From NCBI GenBank assembly GCA_950022655.1, contig OX465588.1, positions 25,653,525 through 25,717,524 of the forward strand: 64,000 bases of DNA, read 5' to 3'. Below the pieces are notes generated by a model that was not told the DNA's origin, made no database searches, and saw only the letters and a list, made by a program, of their open reading frames with translations. Shown one piece after another: positions 1-13,442 of this stretch. A program made the position numbers and the translations under genes. The DNA is from Alentia gelatinosa (lineage: Eukaryota > Annelida > Polychaeta > Phyllodocida > Polynoidae). How positions within the stretch are numbered: the first letter of the stretch is position 1; each line of letters starts with the position of its first letter.

Positions 1-1560
1 ACCGTTGACCTCATTGTGACTTACAGTTGCATGATGGGAAGACTATCCTTAGAACATTGCTAGGTCGTGGTGTCAGGTATCCAAATATATTATTGAAGTT
101 CAAACACTTCTATATTAGAACAAGTTATAGAAAAGTCGTGAGAGAAACTTTGGTGGAATTTTGGGTGTAAACATTTAATTTGGCTACCTTGGCCTTGATA
201 AAGATCAGGATGGTGACAGAAACTGATAACTCTATCATGTCTCAATTTTTACATAATTTACTTTATCTATTCTATTGTCTCGTATGTTGAATTATAAAGA
301 AACTACAAGAGATATCAAAGTGAGCTATTTATGTAATTGCAATATAGAATTTAGTTTTCACAGATACAGTTAGAGACGAGGATTAAGGCAATCTGGATGT
401 CTTCTGCATATTTGGGAGGGTGGATTCTACACCCAGCTGCAGAACACTGACAGCGTTGAATATTGGTAATATAATCATCCATGTTGCTATCAACAGGTGT
501 CCAGTCTCACTATCAGGTGCTCTGAGAATGAGACAGCTGACACCTGAGTGAGAGGGAAGACACCCCACAGTACAAGGCTCGCAAATCAATGTTTTAGTTT
601 AACTCTTTTGAACATGCTTGCTTCTCTTTGGAATGCCCTCAATCTTGTACAATTACAGCATATAGAAACAATAAATTCACTTCAGGAGTCATTATCCATA
701 GCTCAAAATGTGACATGGCTTCGAGATTGCCTTCAAAATTGACTTAAAATTGCCTCCTAGGCTGGCTTCAATATTGGCTTAGAGAATGGGCTCGAATAGT
801 GAATTATGAACTCATTGTCCAATAAATGCAGATCATAATCCAAACCTATTCGGCTAAATTTACATGACATCATGAGATTATAAAAGTGTTGTATTATCTA
901 GTTGAGAACATGTCGGGTTAAGTGATGATGATAAGAGGTTGAAGGGAGCCACGCCATACATTGAAAGAGGAACGCCCCTACAGCAGACCTTTTGCATTAT
1001 CAACTGGTTTGGAGTGTGCACGGCAGAAGCTAGGTAAACAGGAATCGGAAAGGCACCTGTCAGGGGTCAGGTGTGCCATGGACTGTCAAGGCCACCCAGA
1101 ATATATTCAACTGAACTGGAGAAAGCTGAAACAACGTAACCCGAGGTTGGATGTTCCTGAAAAGTACCTGTACATAGAGAAACATTATCTCCAGCGGGAC
1201 TCCAGGGTAAATGCTATTCCGGAGAGTTAGGGGCGGTTAATTTCCTGCTAGGTAAAGGATATTTCGACTGCATAGAAAGTCCTAGTTTTATACATGTTGG
1301 TACATGTGATGGGTTAACGACCCTCTATGTAAATGCTTATATCTATTCCTTTTCTCTTTTTTTTTCAAATGCCCAACAGCTACATTATTCTTTGGTGTTT
1401 CAGTTGCCGACGCGCATTAAGCAGAGGGTATCAAATATTTAATATGTACGTGATATAAGCGGAGAGATGCTGCAGAAATACCTGCTTCGATGTGATAAAT
1501 CTTAAAGGGATTAAAGAGAGAACGAGAGCTCGCTAGGAGGATACGTCAGGATGGATGAGG
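1..1560. other. No recognised gene
   Basis: AT-rich sequence without a recognisable domain on either strand. The longest open frame (961-1230, +, 89 codons) matches no family I know and lacks splice or codon evidence, so it is not called. Confidence 0.5.
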
Positions 1561-1563
1561 GGA

Positions 1564-3772
1564 GGCCAGGCAGCACTGAGGTGCTACATAAGGGTGGGCA
1601 GGGATGGACGGGCAGCACTGAGGTGCTACATAAGGGTGGGCAGGAAGAGACGGGCAGCACTGAGGTGCTACATAAGGGTGGGCAGGGAGAGACGGGCAGC
1701 ACTGAGGTGCTACATAAGGGTGGGCAGGAAGAGACGGGCAGCACTGAGGTGCTACATAAGGGTGGGCAGGAAGAGACGGGCAGCACTGAGGTGCTACATA
1801 AGGGTGGGCAGGGATGGACGGGCAGAATTGAGGTGCTACATCAGGGTGGGCAGGGATGGACGGGCAGCATTGAGGTGCTACATAAGGGTGGGCAGGGAGG
1901 CCAGGCAGCATTGAGGTGCTACATAAGGGTGGGCAGGGATGGACGGGCAGCATTCAGGTGCTACATAAGGGTGGGTAGGGAGAGATGGGCAGCACTGAGG
2001 TGCTACATACGGGTGGGCAGGGAGAGACGGGCAGCACTTAGGTACTACATAAGGGTGGGCAGGGATGGATGGGCAGCACTGAGGTGCTACATAAGGGTGG
2101 GCAGGGAGAGACGGGCAGCACTGAGGTGCTACATAAGGGTGGGCAGGGAGAGACGGGCAGCATTGAGGTGCTACATAAGGGTGGGCAGGGATGGACGGGC
2201 AGCATTGAGGTGCTACATAAGGGTGGGCAGGAGAGACGGACAGCATTGAGGTGCTACATAAGGGTGGGCAGGGATGGACGGGCAGCACTGAGGTGCTACA
2301 TAAGGGTGGGCAGGGAGAGACGGGCAGCATTGAGGTGCTACATAAGGGTGGGCAGGGAGGCCAGGCAGCACTGAGGTGCTACATCAGGGTGGGCAGGGAG
2401 AGACGGGCAGCATTGAGGTGCTACATAAGGGTGGGCAGGAAAGACGGGCAGCACCGAGGTGCTACATAAGGGTGGGCAGGGAGAGATGAGCAGCACTGAG
2501 GTGCTACATAAGGGTGGGTAGGGATGGACGGGCAGCACTGAGGTGCTACATAAGGGTGAGCAGGGAAAGACGGGCAACATTGAGGTACTAAATAAGGGTG
2601 GGCAGGGAGAGACGGGCAGCACTGAGGTGCTACATAAGGGTGGGCAGGAAGAGACGGGCAGCACTGAGGTGCTACATAAGGGTGGGCAGGGATGGACGGG
2701 CAGAATTGAGGTGCTACATCAGGGTGGGCAGGGATGGACGGGCAGCATTGAGGTGCTACATAAGGGTGGGCAGGGAGGCCAGGCAGCATTGAGGTGCTAC
2801 ATAAGGGTGGGCAGGGATGGACGGGCAGCATTCAGGTGCTACATAAGGGTGGGTAGGGAGAGATGGGCAGCACTGAGGTGCTACATACGGGTGGGCAGGG
2901 AGAGACGGGCAGCACTTAGGTACTACATAAGGGTGGGCAGGGATGGATGGGCAGCACTGAGGTGCTACATAAGGGTGGGCAGGGAGAGACGGGCAGCACT
3001 GAGGTGCTACATAAGGGTGGGCAGGGAGAGACGGGCAGCATTGAGGTGCTACATAAGGGTGGGCAGGGATGGACGGGCAGCATTGAGGTGCTACATAAGG
3101 GTGGGCAGGGATGGACGGGCAGCATTGAGGTGCTACATAAGGGTGGGCAGGAGAGACGGACAGCATTGAGGTGCTACATAAGGGTGGGCAGGGATGGACG
3201 GGCAGCACTGAGGTGCTACATAAGGGTGGGCAGGGAGAGACGGGCAGCATTGAGGTGCTACATAAGGGTGGGCAGGGAGGCCAGGCAGCACTGAGGTGCT
3301 ACATAAGGGTGGGCAGGAAAGACGGGCAGCACCGAGGTGCTACATAAGGGTGGGCAGGGAGAGATGAGCAGCACTGAGGTGCTACATAAGGGTGGGTAGG
3401 GATGGACGGGCAGCACTGAGGTGCTACATAAGGGTGAGCAGGGAAAGACGGGCAGCATTGAGGTACTAAATAAGGGTGGGCAGGGAGAGACGGGCAGCAC
3501 TGAGGTGCTACATAAGGGTGGGCAGGGAGAGATGGACAGCATTGAGGTGCTACATAAGGGTGGGCAGGGATGGACGGGCAGCACTGAGGTGCTACATAAG
3601 GGTGGACAGGGAAAGACGGGCAGCATTGAGGTGCTACATAAGGGTGGGCAGAGAGAGATGGGCAGCCCTGAGGTGCTACATAAGGGTGGGCAGGGATGGA
3701 CGGGCAGAATTGAGGTGCTACATATGGGTGGGCAGGGATGGACGGGCAGCACTGAGGCGCTGGGCAGGAAGA
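1564..3772. repeat. 42-bp tandem array with 878-bp higher-order repeat
   Basis: About 52 head-to-tail copies of a 42-bp unit containing the core GAGGTGCTACATAAGGGTGG. Variant units recur at a fixed distance. The CAGAATTG unit lies at 1823 and 2701, and the GAGCAGGGAAAGACGGG unit near 2558 and 3436, both 878 bp apart. 878 equals 21 units (882) minus four units that each lack one base. The unit is 14 codons long and free of stops in several frames, so long spurious open frames appear on both strands, including 232 codons at 1551-2249 and 189 codons at 3258-3827. Frames break only where single-base deletions fall. There is no start context, splice structure or known homologue, so this is satellite DNA and not a gene. 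Confidence 0.95.
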
Positions 3773-4257
3773 ATCTATTGCTTAGGCTCAGGGATATCAG
3801 GAGATATATATATATATTTGGTTGCATTGTATTCAGAATACATTTTTGTGAGGCTGTAGGTTGTCCTATAAATTTAAAGGATCAGGTATATCCCATGGTC
3901 TATGTAAGAAATCCAACTATTATCATGTTCCTGGGAAAATTAACCTGGTCCTGTGTGAGCTTGACCATTCATAGTCTTGTCTACTTCTTTATTAACACTG
4001 TGTGGATCAGGTATATTTTCCTTTTTCAGATGTATTCTAAATTTCATGGGATAAGACACTTGTATCAGGAAAGATAAGACACTTGTATTAATGTTGCATT
4101 AACACATGGAGTATCATGGATGCAAAATTGTTCAAGGTGGAGAGAGCACATGCTTATCAATTATATTTTATTTTCATAAGGAAACAATGAAACTTTCATG
4201 TAATTTGTAAATATATGGTTAATAAATAAGAGCTTTGCTTGTTAACAAAAAAAGAAG
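3773..4257. other. Non-repeat spacer inside satellite locus
   Basis: AT-rich unique-looking sequence beginning with a short TA run (3805-3819). It separates the main 42-bp array from stray units at 4258. It may be an insertion into the array, but no terminal repeats or target duplication are visible. Confidence 0.4.
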
Positions 4258-4318
4258 CTGGGCAGCATTGAGGTGCTACATCAGGGTGGGCAGGGAAAGG
4301 CCGGGTAGCACTGAGGTA
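4258..4318. repeat. Orphan copy of the 42-bp satellite unit
   Basis: About one and a half diverged units of the array at 1564-3772, with the same GAGGTGCTACATCAGGGTGG core, isolated by 485 bp from the rest. Confidence 0.85.
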
Positions 4319-4319
4319 G

Positions 4320-7300
4320 CACACAGCTGACTAGTGTGTGATGGACTTAGGGGTGGATAGGGTGGCGGAGGGATGATGTCTGAATACTGTAAAATCAGGT
4401 CTATTATGGCAAATCTCTGTCTGGTGGGACAAAATGGACACAGCCACTTATAATGTTCAAGAAACATTTCTACGAAGAATTCAATTCGCGTGATATATAT
4501 AGGTGCCCTTCCTTACTCCCTGCAGCTGTTCATGATTGGTTGCTTCCCCAACTCTTCCAATTGGCCTTAGGCTTTGTCTACTAACCCACCCTCCCCCCTC
4601 CCGCCCCAAACGCACACACGTGTACACAGACTCCATCCCCAACACACAGACTCAGTTTCGTCCATACCCTTTCCTGTTTGTTCTAGGGTTTCTCATTGTC
4701 CTACTTCTAAAGGAAGACACACATTTTAATTGTACCTTCTTCTAACGATTATAAGGGCATTCCTACCTAACTTGTAGAATTTTAGATAAAGGTATACTCT
4801 CATTTAACTCTCATCTAACTTCTGTGCGGCGCCAAACGGTAGTCGGTAGATGGACTTTAACTCTCCCTCCCGCACTGGTATAGATCAGCTCCCTACTCGC
4901 CGATGTAACGAACCTGCATCCGGCCCTGGAGGATGATAAATAGTCGGAGAATGATGGGGTGTTATATACTCGTCTAGTGTCACGGAATATGCAGGTGTTC
5001 TCTTTAACACATTGCGGCAACTCTCTCAAGTCCTCCCTCAGGAGCCGTCTTTCGCTGGATATTTCAAAAAGCAGGAAAATTGAAAAGCAGTCCACTCTAT
5101 CAAGGTATGCTCATTTGGAACCTTTTACACCAGGCAATTAAAAAAGAGACGGATAAATGAAAGTTAAAGAGGGATGTTAACTGACAGATAACAAAAACAT
5201 AAAATAACAGAATAAACGAAAAGGTGACTTGCAGAGGGGTTTGTAGCTTCCGGGTCAGTTGACCGGAGAAGGTACATATATAAACATGAAATATAAAAGT
5301 GAATCAAACATACATGCACTGCAAGGGGGACTATTCATAATAACGGATTATATGATGTCCTGTCAAATATATGTGTCTCTATGTGTGTAATGATTATCTT
5401 TCTTAATTATACATGAATATTTTCTGGGGATCGCAAATATAAACCAGCAATGACACCTGATTTGTTGAGGCGAGTGAATGTTGTCCTCTTATTCTTGAAT
5501 AAAAAACCATCATATAATTCTTTTAATGACTCCAACAATTTTACTGAAGTAGACATTTTGAGTATATGGGGGAAAGATCCAATCAGGTAATATTGTATTG
5601 TAAAAATACAAATTGACATATCATTTACTTAGGTTTAAATGCGATAAAATGCCGCAATAATACTTCATTTAAACAGTTGGCGCTATTTCTACGGTAAATG
5701 TCCTATTCCTACCTTTCATTGGATACATTTTGAAGTATTGGATCGTAATGACTGAGGCCCAGTGGGGCAAATTGGAAATACGTTTCACAAAAGTCCGGAA
5801 ATATGAAAAAAAAGATGAAGTTAAACATCCTGATGGAATTCTAACATATTGCGCAATTACTTTCCACGCATAGTCAGTTCAGCTTCTACTGGCGTCGCCA
5901 TGGCGTACTCTAGTGGCAATTTTCAGGGAATCTAAAGCAGCCATCACGCGAGCGTTAGTGGAACGAAATGACCCTCGCTAGCTCAAGCCTCACTTGAGTA
6001 CTCCAATCTCTTCTAGATGTATAATAAGAGGCAATCACTACTTCATTCATCGACCATTTTATTCGTGATCGATTCTCAAGTACCTCTATTACGTCTTAAA
6101 GCTGAACTTCCTCATTCAAATTGATCCATATTTCAAAGATTTTGAAACATTGATAACTCTGTTGGTAATTGCACAATATGAATTTGTAACATTTCAGAAG
6201 ATTTCGAAGAACTGTGAATGATCATCAGGCGAATGTATTAACAGGCGAATGTATTTTGTCGTATATTTTGTGAATTGAAAAAGAAAATCATACAGTGAAT
6301 TGTTTTTGATAAATCTCAATTTTCGTCGTCAGTAGTTGATTATCGACCCGTATGCCTTCGACAACAAGGTGTCGATAGTGCGAAAAGCGTGATCGCATCT
6401 GAATTTCTGTGAGTACGTGTACACATTCACTAATATTCTAATGACGTTCTTATGTGACTTATTGTGTTCTTGTTAAATCAAAGATCAGTGTTGTTTAGGA
6501 AACTCAGACGGACGGATCATGTGAAAGTAAGTGAACAGTGTTGATATCCTGAAGTCCTTTATTTAACCTAGATCGTCCCAGATCCTGCTTATTTTCGACA
6601 AGACCTCTTGGGATGTCCGGGTTGGAATTAACTTGTAGCTTGAAAATCCCTTGAATGAAAAATTCATAAATTTGATATTTTAGTACATTGGTCGAACAGG
6701 GCAAAAGGAGTTAGATATTTGCGTTGGAGCACACACATACATAGATACAGTGATTAATGGGCCAGTCATTTGCGCAATACGACCACCCCATGACCAATCA
6801 ATCCACCGGCCTCCGTAGATGTTAAAGATGCATGGAGAAGACTACGCAAAAGACAACCTAAGCTAGGATGTACAAGGATCCGTCTAGAGGCGACCGCGTT
6901 TCCAGCCTGCACACAGCTGCGCCAATAAGAAGAGCTCTCGTTAGATCTCGCGCTAATGACGTGACGGCGAGAGCTGGCGGGTATACAAACAGGGTCTTTT
7001 ATCTTCACCCGTCTGCCTGCAGGGGGCGGTGCGGTTCCCATCTCTTTGGGCGGTAATTAAGACCCGGATGATGTTTGCATGTGAAGGTGCAATGGGCAGT
7101 TGTTATGGACGTTGCAATATCCACGTTCATAATCAGTTCCCAACTCGATCAAGAAGGAATCACCGTTACGCGTCGATAAAAGAATCGAATTTTATCTGTT
7201 TCTTCACATGCTTTGGCTGAACTGTGCTTTGAACAGTGTGGTACCTCCATCTCTTGCCTTATTGACAAATTCTAACTCGAGAAAATCTAGGAAATTGTAT

Positions 7301-8194
7301 ACTAACTTTTAAGAGGTTTATCCTTTCGGCTATATCAATGATAAAGGAAGTCTGCAATCTGTATTCATGATCTACTTTGATTACTGGTGCAATATTATAT
7401 GTTATGGACATTGGTGTTGGCTATCTTTGGATTACTGGATTAATTGCTCTGTTATTAAATTTATTCCATATGTGTTTCCCTACGAAATCGATGCCTACAA
7501 CAGAAACATTTAGTTTCATTATGTACCTTACTTCCCAGCATGCTAGTGCCACCTACATCATCCAGCGCAACCTTTCATTCCAGTGTGAATTTCTAACAAA
7601 AGATTAAAAAAAAGATAGGAGAGGTAACCTGAGATCAAATATAGTCGTTCAATATATTTGATAATTTTATTATATCCAATCCAGAAAACCTAAATTTTAG
7701 TACCACAGTATTTGGGATTAGGAAAGGTTCGAGAAAAAACATAATACCTATGTATATCTATGACTTGTGAATATGGAGTCTTGCACTAGCTCATCCTTCC
7801 AATGGTCATCCCTCCACAAGCTTAAACCACAGTGATAGGGACACTGCCCGTGGGATCTTACAGAACATCACATTTATGATAGAGCAAAGAAAATTAGAAT
7901 CCGTCACCTAAAGCTGGCAGAATATTTCTTTTCCTTGTGGACACATTTGAAGGTGTCAGTGTTCTGAAAACTGACAAGGCCCACACGCAACGTTTCTCCA
8001 CCTCACCGACCACACATCACTCAGCTGACAGCAAATGGGCTTTTAGAAGGAACTCTGTAGGTGGGAGAAAATGATCCTCGCCGCCATGCATTAAATATGA
8101 GAGGGAAGATTATCTGAAGGGTGTCAGACCTTCCTGACAACCACCTGGCTGAGGAAGTCTGAGAGGGGAAAATACGTTTAGCTGCTGACAGGTA
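4320..8194. other. No recognised gene
   Basis: Nothing identifiable. A locally CpG-richer stretch lies at about 6890-7060. Short open frames throughout (for example 6766-7041, -) show no known domain. Confidence 0.4.
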
Positions 8195-8710
8195 GAAAAA
8201 GCTACCAATTCAACACCAGAGATGGAAAAAGAATCTGTCAACTCAACACCAGATAAGTAGGGGAATCTGCCACCCCAACACCAGAGATGCAGAGAGAGAT
8301 ATCAAGTCAACACCAGGCATGGGGAGAAAGTAAATAACACAACACCAGACATGGGGAGAAGGCTGCCAACTCAACACCAGGCAGGTAGGTAAATCTGCCA
8401 CCTCAACACCAGAGATGGAGGGAAGATTATCACCTCAAACACCAGACATAGAGAGCAAGATATTAACTCAGCGCCAGTCATGGAGAGAAAGGTGCCAACT
8501 CAACACCAGACATTGAAAGAAAGCTGCCAACTCAACACCAGACATGGAGGGGAAAATATCAACATAGCACCAGTTATGGAGAGAAAGGTGCCAACTCAAC
8601 ATTAGACATTGAAAGAAAGCTGCCAACTCAACACCAGACATGTAGATAAAGCTGTCAACTCAACACCAGACTGGTAGAGATTGTAGCAATTCAATCCCAG
8701 GCAGGGATAA
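8195..8710. repeat. Degenerate 32-bp minisatellite
   Basis: About fifteen imperfect copies of a roughly 32-bp unit with the recurring core CAACTCAACACCAGACATGG. Adjacent good copies start at 8496 and 8528, 32 bp apart. Spacing drifts by a few bases through indels. No open frame is maintained. Confidence 0.85.
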
Positions 8711-10863
8711 ACGTTTGTCAATTGACTAGAAACATCTACTTGAAATGAATAGGAGAACATATAAAAATAATCTACCCCTTACGTGTCTGATGGCTGGATT
8801 GGGCGAACAGGTTGATTGCACTGACAAAGCCAATTACTCTTCTATATAATTCGAGTGCTGACTTAAAATTGGAGATATTCTAAAAATAAAGAGATGTGAC
8901 TCAAAAACAATTATTACTGTCATTGTGGCAACGTTTAAGCAGGAATTATGACTTCTTTTATTGGCCACTTACAGAAAGGCACATGTAGGAGGCCTATAGA
9001 AAAGTCAGGAAAGGATTAATGTTCTCATCCGCTTGTTGTGGATTCCAATGTCTATGGCGTTTCTATGATCAAACATGACCACAGATTGACTAATTCTCAT
9101 TTTGTTCTGCTTTTAGGGCGTTATTGATTCTGGGAGCCAGCCATAGTAATCAGACTTAAACGCGATTAAAATGATGAGACCAAAGGAAATCTTTAAGGTA
9201 ATCGTCATTGTGTCGCGGAATAAAAAAGACTATCGTTAAAACAATTCCAGCGTTCTGAGAGGGAGCAAATTAACAGTTATTACGTCTTGAAAATAGGCAT
9301 TCACGAGTGAGAAATAATCAATTTCCACATGGTCTCCCCTCAGTCAAAACACCAATATCTGTCTGCGTTAAAACCACCGACATGTTTGGAGATCTTGATG
9401 CTTTGCAAGGCCATAGTGAAACGCTGGCAACGACGTCATAGAGTGGGTCGTCCAATAGCATTACCCGTCTCATGAAGAGCTGGGAGATTGCCCCTAGCAA
9501 TGTAAGGCCGACGCTGTCTGGATGAATCAAGGAAATGTTGGTGGCTGTTGGCTACGTTTGTTTGTACCTACGACCTAGTCATCTTTGTGAACAAATACCG
9601 TCAGCGGCGGTCCCCAACCCCTTCGGGCGGTCCACTTACCTTGGTTGGTCTATAGTTCACAGAAATATGAGAAATCTTCCACTAGCAAATGACATTGCCA
9701 TCAACTGTAAGATGGAGAAACGTCACAAAAGAGGGAAAGCAGCCTGTCTACGATTGGCCCGAGAGAGGAAGGTTCTTGGAAGATTCACTGCTTCCCTATT
9801 GTTATTTGATTTAACTTGTTGGCGATAAAAATAGCTAGATATTTTCAAATAACTTCCTTAAATCAATTTTAGGCAAAAGGTGTCTCCATAAATGGATCTT
9901 TTGAGAAGGAAACTAGATATCTCTAATACAAACAAACCTGTGGCCAATGATAGTATTTTGATGGTTTTCTTTAGGAAACACCTATTCACAGCTCGAAAAA
10001 CATTGTTTTCATGCTTTCCTTGTCATCCTTTAAGATGTTTGAACATATTTTCTGTAATTCTGCAGTATATTTATCAGTAACAATGTCCTAGTTAAATAGT
10101 AGGCCCCAATGTAGTACGCTGGGTCGAACGATGAGGTATATGAAGCCAGACTATAAGTAGTATAATGGCGCTCCACCCTTTCCCTGGGGGCTGTCCATAA
10201 ATGACGTCATGCTACTTTTGACCACCCCCGCCCCCCCTTGTTATGCATTGTCATACAGCCCGCATCATTCTTCGTCATGGAGATTGACCCCCCCCCCCCT
10301 CCTCAACCCCTCCTGCATGACGGACCAGTTCAAGTTAGACGCTAAACGCCTTCACTTATAGATCAATTCTATCGAACGTTAGAGGCAACTGCCCTGAGGT
10401 CAAGCAATTAGTACGATAATTAGTTCCTCCAATTGGAAACCGTTATACAAGACTATGTTATCAGAGGTAGCACAAGCAAAGGTAGCCATTCTACCCTACT
10501 CTACCGTACGTAATTAGTCCCCTGTAAACATGAGAGAATATATGTAATATAGAGAGGAGAATGCCAGCACTATATTTTTTCACGGTCTCTTACCTTTTTC
10601 CTGCTCTTCAAAAATTATATGAATGGGTCTTCAACGGAAAAATGTCATTTTTGTACCTTGTACTGTTGGTTGTTCCGTTGTAGTACTGTTAATTGATATA
10701 AGGAAAGAAATGTCACCTGTAATCTATTCTAAAATCTCCACAATACAGAGGACAGAAACTTTGGAATGACCTGTCTTATATTATACAACACCTGCAAGTG
10801 AAAAAGGACTATCAGAGATTGGTAAAGGACAAGTTCTTAATGTAGGCATAAAAACACAATATT
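8711..10863. other. No recognised gene; possible transposon end near 10190
   Basis: Mostly featureless. At about 10188-10210 the motif CTGTCCATAAATGACGTCA resembles ends of widespread terminal-inverted-repeat elements, followed by C-rich runs (10226-10236, 10288-10300). A matching inverted end was not found, so no element is called. The open frame 9535-9828 (97 codons, +) has no recognisable domain. Confidence 0.35.
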
Positions 10864-11150
10864 GACTGGTTTCAGATACAAGCGGCCGTATGCTCCGAGG
10901 AGTTGATGCGTAGTAATATCCGAGCGTATGCGAGGATATTGTGCAGAGTCAACTCCGAGGAGCATACAAACGCTTTTATCTGAAACCAGTCTATATTGTA
11001 TTTATTGTCCACCTTTCCTGGGCAAGTGGGATTTCGATATCAATTCATTTTAGTTAGGCACTATTTTTCCGTACGCACTATTTTTCCGGAGCATACAACA
11101 TATCCGTATGCGCCGGGTATGTCCATACAAACTCCCTATGTGTTTTCTAA
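10864..11150 (-). mobile_element. Foldback element family A, copy 1
   Basis: Bases 10864-10990 form inverted arms: GACTGGTTTCAGATA at the left and its complement at 10978-10992, with paired GTATGCTCCGAGGAG segments inside. Homology to a second copy (30025-30766, opposite orientation) continues to about 11150 through a shared AAAACACATAGGGAG block. Two diverged copies in one window make it a dispersed, probably non-autonomous element. No coding capacity. Confidence 0.75.
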
Positions 11151-11632
11151 GGATAATTTGTATTAGGTGGATAATAAAACTACATTCTACCTATTTCAGC
11201 GGTGTACTATTCTTCACCTCATCCATTCCTCATCCTTCTGTTTTTTTCTTGTTAACAAGGTGACGTAGCCTGTGATATTATGATGAAATGAGTGCTGTAC
11301 ATACAACCAGTGGAAGATCTTTCCTCGGAAAGAACTGTGTTTTGCTTAAATTATAAAAAAGAAGCCCCTAACTTTGTATCGAATAACCGATCTTCATGGT
11401 ATTCCCTCATAGAGTATTCCACGGCTATTTAGGTAGCAGTCTATCTCTTTGTTCTGATAATTTAACTATATTGTTCTTCGGATCCTAGTCAGATAGTCAT
11501 AGCAAGATTCGTTATGATTAAGAATTTACTCATGTACTTCTCTCATATCCGTCCAGTACCCATTATTCCTATATACCTATGGCTGTACACTCTACGCTTT
11601 CACCACGTTCTGGGGGGTGGAGTAACTTATGG

Positions 11633-11692
11633 ATACTACCCAAGGTTGCCGTATACTACCCAAGGTTGCCGTATACTACCCAAGGTTGACAT
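11633..11692. repeat. Three tandem copies of a 20-bp unit
   Basis: The unit TACTACCCAAGGTTGCCGTA occurs nearly three times in succession. The last copy diverges at its end. Confidence 0.85.
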
Positions 11693-11860
11693 TTAGACCA
11701 ATCAGATTGTCTCTTACAAAATTCATATGAAAAGCGCAGTGGGGAGTAAACATAAAGTGTCAAGTTACTCGATAAGGTTGGATCTGGCTTCAGGTTTGAT
11801 GGTGGATGAGCAAATAACGCTAATTATCGTTATTAAACCATATTTGAAGGCATATAGGAA

Positions 11861-12009
11861 TAGGGAAACCAAGTACCAGTGAAAGGAAGTCAAAATTACT
11901 CGGTAAGGCTTGGAAAAATTACTGCCCGCGGCCAAGGCCTTGGGCAGTAATTTTTCCAAGCCTTACCTCGTAACTTTGACTTCCTTTCACCGGAACATAG
12001 TTTCCCTCT
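11861..12009. mobile_element. Foldback MITE, ~70-bp arms
   Basis: Long inverted repeat centred near 11935. Left-arm blocks GTGAAAGGAAGTCAAA and TGGAAAAATTACTGCCC recur as complements in the right arm (TTGACTTCCTTTCAC, GGGCAGTAATTTTTCCA). There is almost no loop. It has no open frame and would form a near-perfect hairpin RNA. Confidence 0.8.
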
Positions 12010-12926
12010 ATTAATCCATTCAATCATTATCATTGTAACGATTTTGTTCCTGAGGTGAATTGGCTATGGCGGGAGTCACACATATATACACTAATGTACC
12101 TGGAGTACTTCAAACACCTTTCCCCTAGTCTCAGACAATTCTCCTTTGGTACAAAATTCTCATGACAAGGTGCTTTTACGAGTCTCAAGAATAAATTGGT
12201 GAATTTGATTCGCATGGAAGGACGCACCGGGTACCTAGTCTCATACAGTCAAAGTGAACACCCAACCCGGGACTTAAGTACCCTTGAGGTGAATGGTGTG
12301 CAAAAACATGTGACCCTACTTGTTGGCTTCCTATTGGCTAGGTTAAGTACTCAGTCGGCGACTCAACAGTGGGTCCATTTGTCTCACCAAAATACCCCTA
12401 TAGATACATTTTAAATATGTTTAAAATCGAAATAGCATGGGATTCTGTACCCTGTTAGAGGTAATTGTCGCCGGGAATTGCAGGGAAAAATACTTGTCTC
12501 ATTTCAGACAAAGAGATTGTATTCCAGTAGAGATTCTCAGCAGTATTTGTCTCAGAGAAACACCCTGTGAAGTACATGAATCCCACTGTGTGGAAAAGGT
12601 GTGAAGTACACCCGTCTCAGGTACATTAGTCTATAAGTTCCGCTTTAGGATGGCCAAGCACTTAACCTGAAAACATCCACCTCCCCGTTCTGTCCATTCA
12701 TGGTCGTGAGAATGATATCCTCAAGCCGCATTACACCCATACATTTCTGCAGTATCATTCGCAGAAGCTTATCCCCTGAACGTTAAGATGAAATGATTTT
12801 GGGCGGAATATGACATGGAATGAATGAATGAATGAATGAAGGATGTGTGAGTGGTAGAAATTGTATTTCTATGCAGGACCATATCTTATCTCTCCTACCT
12901 TTTTTTATGGTAGTACATGTGTTTGT
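12010..12926. other. No recognised gene; short AATG microsatellite
   Basis: Featureless apart from about five AATG/GAAT units at 12817-12840. The frame 12196-12414 has no recognisable domain. Confidence 0.4.
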
Positions 12927-12943
12927 ATACATTTACCAAGGTT
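12927..12943. repeat. Target-site duplication, left copy
   Basis: Seventeen bases (ATACATTTACCAAGGTT) identical to 17568-17584, exactly bracketing the Penelope-like element. Filling-in at a staggered cut would produce this. Confidence 0.85.
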
Positions 12944-13442
12944 TGTGTGAAGTAACGAGGCTTATCAATTTCCAGAACCGTCTCCCACCACTTGCGACCA
13001 CTGAATAGAGAGACCAGGGAAGAGGACGCGCAGAGGTTCCCGCGTCCTTCTGCGTACCCTACTTTCGGAGTCGTTGATTGGCTGAGGCGTGCACGTGACC
13101 CTCAGCGCTTTTTTCATTGGTTGGTTGTATCTGGCACGGCCGGCTTGAGTCCGCCGGACGTTCGACTATATGTCTGAGGCTCGCTTTTCAAGCGGGCGTT
13201 CGACTATTCGTCTGAGGCTCGCTGTATGTTGGTCCATACAGTTCCTTATGGGTTCTCTACACAGAGAGCCCAACGTAGGGGTTGTATCGATCCCTACATA
13301 CCCAGCTTTGTTCAAGGCTGGGAGGAGGCCTACTTATACGTTGTGATTCCTGACAAAAACCAAGTTCGTCAGTATGACACTACGGTGAACCAGCACCGTA
13401 GCGTTATGTGTCTTGTGTTGGATTTAAGTGTTTCTCTCGTGG

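Noticed and set aside
1551..3772. CRISPR-like reading of the regular repeats
   Set aside because: The units are contiguous tandem copies without unique spacers, in an animal genome.
1551..3827. Long open frames with 14-residue repeats on both strands of the 42-bp array
   Set aside because: They follow from a unit length divisible by three without stops; frames switch at single-base deletions and no gene structure or homologue exists.
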